This document shows, in pieces, positions 23,395 through 29,055 of a DNA stretch of 29,055 nucleotides. Below the pieces are notes generated by a model. That model was not told where the DNA came from, searched no databases, and worked only from the letters and a program-made list of their open reading frames with translations. The position numbers were made by a program, and so were the translations under genes. The stretch spans positions 1-29,055 of the forward strand of contig JAGGRX010000173.1 of NCBI GenBank assembly GCA_021159405.1, written 5' to 3'. Positions within the stretch are counted from its first letter, which is position 1. Every line of letters begins with the position of its first letter. Source of the stretch: Candidatus Bipolaricaulota bacterium (lineage in GTDB: Bacteria; Bipolaricaulota; Bipolaricaulia; Bipolaricaulales; Bipolaricaulaceae).

Positions 23395-25794
23395 ATGGCA
23401 AGAGCACTGAAGCCGGATGAACTCAGACGGTGCTGTGACTACAAGCGGTTTCGGTTTTCCACTACGGATGAGCTTGAGCCCTTGGAGGGGATCATCGGGC
23501 AGGACCGGGCCATGGAAGCCCTGCGGCTAGGCCTTAAGATCAAGGACCCCCGCAACCGATACAACGTGTTCGTCAGTGGGGATGCGGGTTTGGGGAAAGC
23601 ATCGGCTGTAACCCATTTCCTCAAGGAGCTTTCCCGCGAGCAGCCCACCCCTCCTGACATCTGTTACGTGCACAACTTCCAAGTCCCCCATCGGCCGCGG
23701 TACCTCCTGCTTCCGGCCGGCAAGGGCCGGGAGCTGAAGCAGGACATGGACCGATGCATCGATTTCCTCAAGCGGGAACTACCTAAGGTGCTCGAGTCAG
23801 AAGAGTTCAAGGCGCAGGCCAAGGAAGAACGGGAGAGGTTTGTGGCCAGGCGTGAGGAACTGTTTCGAAGGCTTGAGGAGCGGGCCCGAAGCCTGGGGTT
23901 CGCCATCCAGCGCACCCCAGTGGGGATCAATACCATCCCCTTGAAGCCGGATGGCACTCCCTACTCCCAAGAGGAGTACGAGGCCCTCCCCGAGGCCCAG
24001 CAGCAACAGATCCTCAAGCGGCAGGAAGAGCTCCAGGAGGCCATCCGGGAGACGTTCCAAGAGCTCGGGGAGCTGGAGGAGAAGTGGCAGGAGGCCCGCA
24101 GGCAGCTGACGAAGAGGGCGGTACAGTTCCTGATCGAGCCGCGGTTCACCCAGCTCAGAAGGAAATACGCGGGGATCGAGCGGGTCCAACAGTTCCTCAA
24201 GGAAGCCCAGGCCGACATCATAGAGAACGTCGAGGATCTTCAAGCTGTGGGCAAGAAGCCGGCTTTGCCGATCCCGGTCCCCGGAACAGGCGACCCGTAC
24301 CAGCGCTACCGGGTAAATGTGATCGTGGATAACTCCGGCCTGGAGGGGGCTCCGGTGATAGTGGAGGAAAACGCCACTTATACCAACCTGTTCGGTACGG
24401 TGGAACGGCGGGTCCAGTTCGGCGTGGTCACCACCGACTTCACCCAGATTCGCGCCGGCTCCCTCCATCGCGCCAACGGCGGCTACCTCGTCCTGTTCGC
24501 GTCCAACTTGCTGCGGTTCGGGATCAGCTGGGAGGCACTGAAGATCGCGCTTAAAACAAGGGAGATCCGCATCGAGGACCCCGCCCAGATGCTGGGGCTC
24601 GCCTCCACGGAGGGCCTCAGGCCTGAGCCCGTCCCCTTGGATGTGAAGGTGGTCATCATCGGCTCACCTTATCTTTACTACCTCCTCCACGACAACGATG
24701 AAGATTTTCCGAAGTTGTTCACCATCCGCTCGGATTTCGACACAGAGATGGACTGGACCGATGAGGCGGAGGAAGCGATAGCCAGGTTCATCCGGGCGCG
24801 CCGGCTTGAGGATCCCGGGATCCTGCCCTTCTCCCCCTCGGGGGTGGCCAAGGTGGTGGAATACGCCGGGGAGCTTGCCGGAAGCCAGAAGAAGCTTTCC
24901 ACGCGATTCGCCAGCCTTTCGGCCCTGATCCGGGAGGCCAGCTTCTGGGCTCGGGAGGAGGGCGCCCAAAGCGTGGAGGCCCGCCACGTGCGGCTGGCCA
25001 TAGAAAAGGGCAAAAGCCGCCATGCCCTCCTTGCCGAGAAGATCAGGGAACGGATCGTGCGGGGGAAGCTCATCGTCGACGTTTCCGGGGCCAAGGTGGG
25101 CCAGGTGAACGGCCTGGCGGTGATCGACCTGGGGGATTACGCGTTCGGGAAGCCCTCCCGCATCACGGCCAACGTGTTCGCCGGAAAGGACGGGGTGGTG
25201 AATATCGAGCGGGAGGCAAAGCTCTCGGGGAAGATCCACACCAAGGGGGTAATGATCCTCAAAGGATACCTTGGGGAGAGGTTCGCGGCCCAAGGCCCCC
25301 TGTCCCTGTCCGCAAGCATCACCTTCGAACAGTCCTATTCCCTGGTGGAGGGGGACTCCGCCTCCGCGGCCGAGCTGTTCGCGCTTCTCTCCAGCCTGTC
25401 CGGGGTGCCGCTCAAGCAGGGGATCGCGGTGACCGGGGCGGTGGACCAAAAGGGGCACCTCCAGCCCATCGGGGGGGTGAACGAGAAGATCGAGGGGCAT
25501 TACCTGGTGTGCAAGGAATTCGGCCTCAACGGGGAGCAGGGGGTGATCATCCCCGAGGGGAACGTGGATGATCTCATGCTCCCAGAGGAGGTGGTGGAGG
25601 CGGTCAGGGACGGCAAGTTCCATATCTGGGCCGTGAAGACCGTTGAGGAGGGGATCGAGATCCTGTCGGGGATGCCGGCCGGAACCCCGGATGAGGAGGG
25701 CAACTACCCGGAGGGGACGCTGTTCCACCTGGTGCAGCGGCGCCTCTCCGAGCTCCGGGAAAAGCTCAAGGCCGAGGAGGAAGAAGAGGGCTAG
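23395..25794 (+). CDS. Lon-like ATP-dependent protease (COG1067/LonC-YcbZ type)
   Basis: A 799-residue cytoplasmic protease of the AAA-Lon family lacking the Lon N-terminal substrate domain. It begins with LEPLEGIIGQDRAMEALRLGLKI. Its Walker A region GDAGLGKAS (62-70) has Ala after the lysine instead of Ser/Thr, so ATP use may be weak. A charged helical, probably coiled-coil insertion covers ~120-290. The ATPase part continues with ENATYTNLFGTVERR and GSLHRANGGYL. The protease domain has catalytic Ser655 in GDSAS and Lys698 in GVNEKIEG. SD AAGGAGG precedes ATG 23395. Substrates are unknown. It shares CTAG at its stop with the convergent glycoside hydrolase gene. Confidence 0.9.
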   Translation: MARALKPDELRRCCDYKRFRFSTTDELEPLEGIIGQDRAMEALRLGLKIKDPRNRYNVFVSGDAGLGKASAVTHFLKELSREQPTPPDICYVHNFQVPHRPRYLLLPAGKGRELKQDMDRCIDFLKRELPKVLESEEFKAQAKEERERFVARREELFRRLEERARSLGFAIQRTPVGINTIPLKPDGTPYSQEEYEALPEAQQQQILKRQEELQEAIRETFQELGELEEKWQEARRQLTKRAVQFLIEPRFTQLRRKYAGIERVQQFLKEAQADIIENVEDLQAVGKKPALPIPVPGTGDPYQRYRVNVIVDNSGLEGAPVIVEENATYTNLFGTVERRVQFGVVTTDFTQIRAGSLHRANGGYLVLFASNLLRFGISWEALKIALKTREIRIEDPAQMLGLASTEGLRPEPVPLDVKVVIIGSPYLYYLLHDNDEDFPKLFTIRSDFDTEMDWTDEAEEAIARFIRARRLEDPGILPFSPSGVAKVVEYAGELAGSQKKLSTRFASLSALIREASFWAREEGAQSVEARHVRLAIEKGKSRHALLAEKIRERIVRGKLIVDVSGAKVGQVNGLAVIDLGDYAFGKPSRITANVFAGKDGVVNIEREAKLSGKIHTKGVMILKGYLGERFAAQGPLSLSASITFEQSYSLVEGDSASAAELFALLSSLSGVPLKQGIAVTGAVDQKGHLQPIGGVNEKIEGHYLVCKEFGLNGEQGVIIPEGNVDDLMLPEEVVEAVRDGKFHIWAVKTVEEGIEILSGMPAGTPDEEGNYPEGTLFHLVQRRLSELREKLKAEEEEEG

Positions 25795-26822
25795 TCGTTA
25801 CCGAGGAGCGCAAGTGCCTGCCACAGGGCGGAGTAGTCGGCCCGGGGGTTCCAGAAGAGATACCCGTCCGCCCCCATCTCCTCGGCGGCCCGTATCTGGG
25901 CGATGATGTACTCAGGGAGGGTCATTCCCCGGGGGATGTCCATGTCGAACGCCTGAAGGTACGGCCGCATCGGGACATCCACCCTTGCCATCCCGTGCTC
26001 CAGGGCCCGCTTGACCGTGCCGTAGGGGTCGTCCTTGAGGGACTGCTCCACGTAGTGTGATGGATAAAGCATGGGCGAAAACAGGTCCACCTGCTGTGCC
26101 ATCCCCTCTAGCTGTTGGCCGATGGGGTCGATCCTGCGCGCGTTCCAGGGCCACAGGACCCGGCCGAACACGTCCACTGACAGGGGTACCGGCAAGGCCT
26201 CCCGGACCCGGGCCAAGAAGGCCTCCACGGCCGCACAGCGGTCAGAATAATCACCGCCGATGGGCCCATCATCCGGGAAGCGGACGTAATCAAGCTGCAC
26301 TTCGTCAAAACCAAGCGAGGCGAGTTCTCGCGCGATGGCGACGTTGTAGGCCACCGCCTGCTCATCCGTCGGCAACACCCAAGGGGCGGCTTGCGAACCG
26401 AGGTACCCGGCGAGCAACGGGTCGTAGAACACCACCTGGCGGGCGATGGCGTACATGCCCCGAGCGTGGACCAGCGCGAGGATCTCCGGGATGTCGATAC
26501 GTGGCCTCACTGCCCCGATGACATGGGCCAGCTCCACCGAACTTGCGTAACACACCTCCCCGTGCATGTTCTTTACGTTTACCACAACTGTGTCGAGGCC
26601 GTAGGCGGCAAGCCTCTCCAGCACCTCCACAAGGAAGTTGGGACGGGCCAGGGCGTAGGAGGTGAGGTATATCCCGCGGTGGCCGTGAATGTCCGGTTCA
26701 GGCTGAGGGATAGAAGATGTGGGCTCAAGCTGGGGGGCCGGGGCTTGCACTTCCCATACTAGCCCGATAAGGCATGCGGCCAAGATCACTAGGCCGATTT
26801 TCCCCTTCCTTCTCCTTCGCAT
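25791..26822 (-). CDS. Membrane-anchored putative glycoside hydrolase (DUF4015)
   Basis: The 343-residue protein has a basic start (MRRRRKGK) and one membrane segment (~residues 8-24), then a TIM-barrel-like domain of the DUF4015/PF13200 putative glycosyl hydrolase family. Key matches are GIYLTSYALARPNFL (~50-64), DTVVVNVKNMHGEV (~76-89), FDEVQLDYVRFPDDG (~173-187), SVDVFGRVLWPW (~217-228) and DLFSPMLYPSHY (~246-257); Asp and Glu in these strands are candidate catalytic residues. It probably acts on an envelope or external glycan. No SD is visible; a TACCAT box ends 8 bp before the ATG, so the mRNA may be leaderless. Confidence 0.82.
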   Translation of the reverse strand: MRRRRKGKIGLVILAACLIGLVWEVQAPAPQLEPTSSIPQPEPDIHGHRGIYLTSYALARPNFLVEVLERLAAYGLDTVVVNVKNMHGEVCYASSVELAHVIGAVRPRIDIPEILALVHARGMYAIARQVVFYDPLLAGYLGSQAAPWVLPTDEQAVAYNVAIARELASLGFDEVQLDYVRFPDDGPIGGDYSDRCAAVEAFLARVREALPVPLSVDVFGRVLWPWNARRIDPIGQQLEGMAQQVDLFSPMLYPSHYVEQSLKDDPYGTVKRALEHGMARVDVPMRPYLQAFDMDIPRGMTLPEYIIAQIRAAEEMGADGYLFWNPRADYSALWQALALLGND

Positions 26823-26887
26823 CGGCCAGCATGGTACAGGGCGGAGTCAAAGCCTGTGGTGAGATTGTTCTTCAATGGGGAAGGATC

Positions 26888-26916
26888 TTGTCCTGTATCC
26901 CAAATCACGCTAGCAT
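26888..26916 (+). promoter_or_regulatory. Promoter positioned for a leaderless HAD phosphatase mRNA
   Basis: TTGTCC (26888-26893) and TAGCAT (26911-26916) are 17 bp apart. The expected transcription start, about 7 bp after the -10, falls on the A of the HAD gene ATG at 26923. No SD is present, which agrees with leaderless translation. Confidence 0.55.
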
Positions 26917-26922
26917 GGGCAC

Positions 26923-27663
26923 ATGCCCGTAAGGTTTGTTGCAGACGGCCGCGAGTTTCTTGCTAAGGCCTTCCTTCTCGACAAGGACGGGACGCTTATC
27001 TCGTTTGACCATTGGCTACTGGTCATGCGCGAGCGAGCCCGGCGGCTCAGGCAGCGTGTCGGGCTTTCAACCAAAGATGAGAACGCACTCCTTAAGTTCA
27101 TGGGCGTGGATCCGCATACCGGTGAGGGACTTCCTCAGGGGATCATCCATCTTCCCCGCTGCGATGCGGAACTTGAGGTGGCGGCGTATTTGGAAGGGCT
27201 TGGGGTTCCCAGGCCGCTCGAGCTGGTCAGGGAGGTGTTCCGCGAGGTAGATCAGGAGTTTCCGTTTGAGCGGTACATCAAGCCCACCCCAAAGGCTGAA
27301 GAGTTCTTGGCGGGTGTGAAGGAAGCCGGGGGGCGGGTGGGCATAGTGACCGGCGACTCGGCCGCCGCCACCCGGCGGCATCTGGCGGCCCTGGGCTGGG
27401 AGAAGCTGGTAGACGTTGTGGTGGGTACGGATGTATGTCCGGCACGCAAGCCCGCCCCGGAGCCCGTGGTTCAAGCCTGCGCTGCCCTTAACGTTTCCCC
27501 TGAGCTAGGGGTGATGGTCGGGGACTCCCCTGCCGATCTTTTGGCCGGCCGGAACGCCGGCTGCATCCCCATCGGGGTCCTCACCGGACTTGGCAAGGAA
27601 GAGGAACTTGCGCCCCTCGCCGACGCCCTCGTCCCTGACTTGTCCGCCATCCGGCTCCGCTGA
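26923..27663 (+). CDS. HAD-superfamily phosphatase (phosphoglycolate phosphatase-like)
   Basis: A 246-residue cytoplasmic HAD hydrolase. Motif I is DKDGT (20-24, nucleophile Asp20), motif II is the Thr in GIVTGDS (~143-149), the Lys is in ARKPAPEP (~169-176), and motif III/IV is VMVGDSPADLLAGRNAG (~193-209). A helical cap lies between motifs I and II, as in Gph-type enzymes; the substrate could be phosphoglycolate or another small phosphoester. The first ten residues before the core are unusual for Gph. It appears monocistronic, transcribed as a leaderless message, and ends 18 bp before the convergent permease gene. Confidence 0.85.
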   Translation: MPVRFVADGREFLAKAFLLDKDGTLISFDHWLLVMRERARRLRQRVGLSTKDENALLKFMGVDPHTGEGLPQGIIHLPRCDAELEVAAYLEGLGVPRPLELVREVFREVDQEFPFERYIKPTPKAEEFLAGVKEAGGRVGIVTGDSAAATRRHLAALGWEKLVDVVVGTDVCPARKPAPEPVVQACAALNVSPELGVMVGDSPADLLAGRNAGCIPIGVLTGLGKEEELAPLADALVPDLSAIRLR

Positions 27664-27681
27664 TCGTCGTTGGCTACGCCA

Positions 27682-28863
27682 TTAAAGCAGCCACAGCCCT
27701 GCCAAGGTGTCCAGGGCGAGCGCAACCAGAGCAGGGGCAAGGAGGGTCTTCAGCACCCCTCCCAGGGTGCTACCTGCGTACTCCGCGGATACCGCGACAC
27801 ACGGATGCACCGGCGACAGGATGTACCCCAAATACACTGCGAAGTAGATCACCGCGAACCCCCATGGCGAAAGGCCCCCGTGCTGGGCAAGGTAGATCGG
27901 GACGACGATGGCGGCCGGGGCCTGGATGCGCCCGGTAGCAAAGCCCAAGGCCGCGCCGACCCCCACCCCGAGCGCAAGCGGCGGCAGATCAAGCCCGGCG
28001 ATGAGCTCCGGCGCCCCGGACCGATTGAACACGGCAAGATACGTGAACATCCCCACCACGATCAGCGCGTAGCGCCAGGGTTTGGCCGCCTGGGCTAGCG
28101 AAAGCCACTCCTTTGCCCGGATGCCCTTTCCCGCCAGGGCCAGGCTCACCCCCACCCCGGCCAAGGTGGCAAGCTCCGGTACGGGCAGGGGCACAAGCTG
28201 CTTGAGGGCAAAATCAAGCGCCGGGGCGATGAGGATGATGCCAAGCGGGGCAAGAAGCCTCCGGGTGGAGGATTTTTCAGCGTATTCCATTTCACCCCCC
28301 ACCTTCCGGAGGAGGAACAGGTACCCCAAAACCATCGTCACCCCCATCGCCGGAAACTGGTAGGGGATCACTTGCCAAACGTCGAGGCCGGCGAGCTTCG
28401 CGGTGGCGATGAGGGAGGAGGAGATGGGATAGATGAGGAGCAGGGCATGGCGGAACCACACATTGGCCGCCGCCCGCAGGGCAGGTGGCGCGCCCCCGGC
28501 CCGCTCAAGAAGCGGGGCGGAAAGGAGCGCTCCCCCGGGCATGGGGAGCATCCCCAACAGGGCAGGGGCAAGGGCGAAGAACGCCCGCCGGCCGATGCGC
28601 AGGCCTGTGACCAGCGCCTCCATGTGCCCATTCCTTTCCATCGCTCCCCCGATGAAAGGTATCACCGCCACCACCAGGGCAAGGAGCATCACCGAGGGGT
28701 CCGAGAGGACCGAAACCAACGCCTGGCCAATTTGACCCAAAGGCAAGGTGAACAGGCCCAGCACCGCCGCCCCAGCGAACATCGCCCCCCACAGGCTGAA
28801 CCGGGACAGGCCCATGAGGAGGACGAGCGAGAGCAAAAAGCCAGACCAGACTAGGGCTGGCAT
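27682..28863 (-). CDS. DUF401 family membrane permease
   Basis: A 393-residue integral membrane protein with about ten hydrophobic segments, matching the DUF401 family (PF04165), whose transport substrate is not established. Typical features are the conserved cytoplasmic segment LLGMLPMPGGALLSAPLLE (~residues 102-120) and a HPCVAVSAEYAGSTLGGVLK stretch near the C-terminus. The ATG lies 3 bp after the stop of the tryptophanase/tyrosine phenol-lyase gene, so the two are co-transcribed; this suggests it moves an aromatic amino acid or a product such as indole, phenol or a keto acid. That link is inference from position. Confidence 0.85.
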   Translation of the reverse strand: MPALVWSGFLLSLVLLMGLSRFSLWGAMFAGAAVLGLFTLPLGQIGQALVSVLSDPSVMLLALVVAVIPFIGGAMERNGHMEALVTGLRIGRRAFFALAPALLGMLPMPGGALLSAPLLERAGGAPPALRAAANVWFRHALLLIYPISSSLIATAKLAGLDVWQVIPYQFPAMGVTMVLGYLFLLRKVGGEMEYAEKSSTRRLLAPLGIILIAPALDFALKQLVPLPVPELATLAGVGVSLALAGKGIRAKEWLSLAQAAKPWRYALIVVGMFTYLAVFNRSGAPELIAGLDLPPLALGVGVGAALGFATGRIQAPAAIVVPIYLAQHGGLSPWGFAVIYFAVYLGYILSPVHPCVAVSAEYAGSTLGGVLKTLLAPALVALALDTLAGLWLL

Positions 28864-28866
28864 GCG

Positions 28867-29055
28867 TTAAACAAGCGGAGCAAATCGGGCCACGAAATGG
28901 CGCAGCGGGCCTTCCCCTTCCAGAATCCGGAAACCGGGGACATCACCGGCCCGGTCGCGGACACGCACGACGGTTTCCACTACCCACGAAAGGTGTTCCC
29001 GGGTGTACACCCTGCGGGGGATGGCCAGGCGCACCAGCTCCAGCTTGGCGGCCTG
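28867..29055 (-). CDS. Tryptophanase / tyrosine phenol-lyase, C-terminal end (cut by window edge)
   Basis: The final 62 residues of a PLP-dependent beta-eliminating lyase are encoded from 29055 to a TAA at 28869-28867. KLELVRLAIPRRVYTREHLSWVVE, then VPGFRILEGEGPLRHFVARF, matches the C-terminus of tryptophanase (TnaA) and tyrosine phenol-lyase (LxRLxIPRxxYTxxHMD..., LRHFTARL). These enzymes split Trp or Tyr into indole or phenol plus pyruvate and ammonia. The wording LELVRLAIPRRVYT is slightly nearer to tyrosine phenol-lyase, but the fragment is too short to decide. The start and active site lie outside the window. Confidence 0.82.
   Translation of the reverse strand, partial: QAAKLELVRLAIPRRVYTREHLSWVVETVVRVRDRAGDVPGFRILEGEGPLRHFVARFAPLV

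Overview
This is a GC-rich bacterial chromosome segment with densely packed genes, mostly housekeeping, and no sign of phage, transposon, CRISPR array, rRNA or tRNA gene. Proteins typical of deep-branching thermophilic or anaerobic bacteria occur together: a DUF763 protein, a eukaryote-like IleRS, a stand-alone short BirA, a COG1067 Lon-like protease, a DUF4015 glycoside hydrolase, an S55 (SpoIVB-type) peptidase outside any sporulation context, and a tryptophanase/tyrosine phenol-lyase. A lineage such as Bipolaricaulota/Acetothermia would fit, but that is inference; the sequence alone does not prove a taxon.

Layout. 1-2205: a partial lipoprotein (minus) divergent from a DUF763 gene and a small membrane protein (plus). 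2213-5925: a minus-strand operon of leader peptide, attenuator, three-gene ABC importer (TrpXYZ type) and proC. 5922-10179: minus-strand operon sucC, S55 peptidase, murF. 10272-13518: plus-strand gyrB and purB. 13551-19126: ileS with its own leader-peptide attenuator, then birA and purA overlapping in series, then rplM with its own promoter. 19127-22309: a structured intergenic stretch and two related secreted PKD-type proteins. 22306-25794: a secreted phospholipase D-like protein (minus) divergent from the Lon-like protease (plus). 25791-29055: a glycoside hydrolase (minus), a HAD phosphatase (plus), then a DUF401 permease preceded by the end of a tryptophanase/tyrosine phenol-lyase gene (minus).

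The most interesting content is regulatory. Two operons carry short leader ORFs that are not obvious from gene calling. One, before the ABC importer, ends Y-F-V-Y-Y-W-F-V-stop and is followed by a hairpin and a textbook intrinsic terminator ahead of the first importer gene. The other, before ileS, encodes MKRHVIAFAHRIILPR; its own codons (including the first of a tandem Ile pair) form the 5' arm of a terminator whose 3' arm abuts a T6 tract. Both look like ribosome-mediated transcription attenuators sensing aromatic aminoacyl-tRNA and Ile-tRNA respectively. T-box elements more often do these jobs in Gram-positive bacteria; no T-box is visible. The aromatic leader also supplies evidence for the importer's substrate, and the right edge holds an aromatic amino-acid lyase paired with a DUF401 permease, so aromatic amino-acid uptake and breakdown recur in the window.

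Gene starts of gyrB, rplM and the two PKD-type proteins were moved downstream of the longest ORF because promoters, Shine-Dalgarno (SD) sites or signal peptides place them there.
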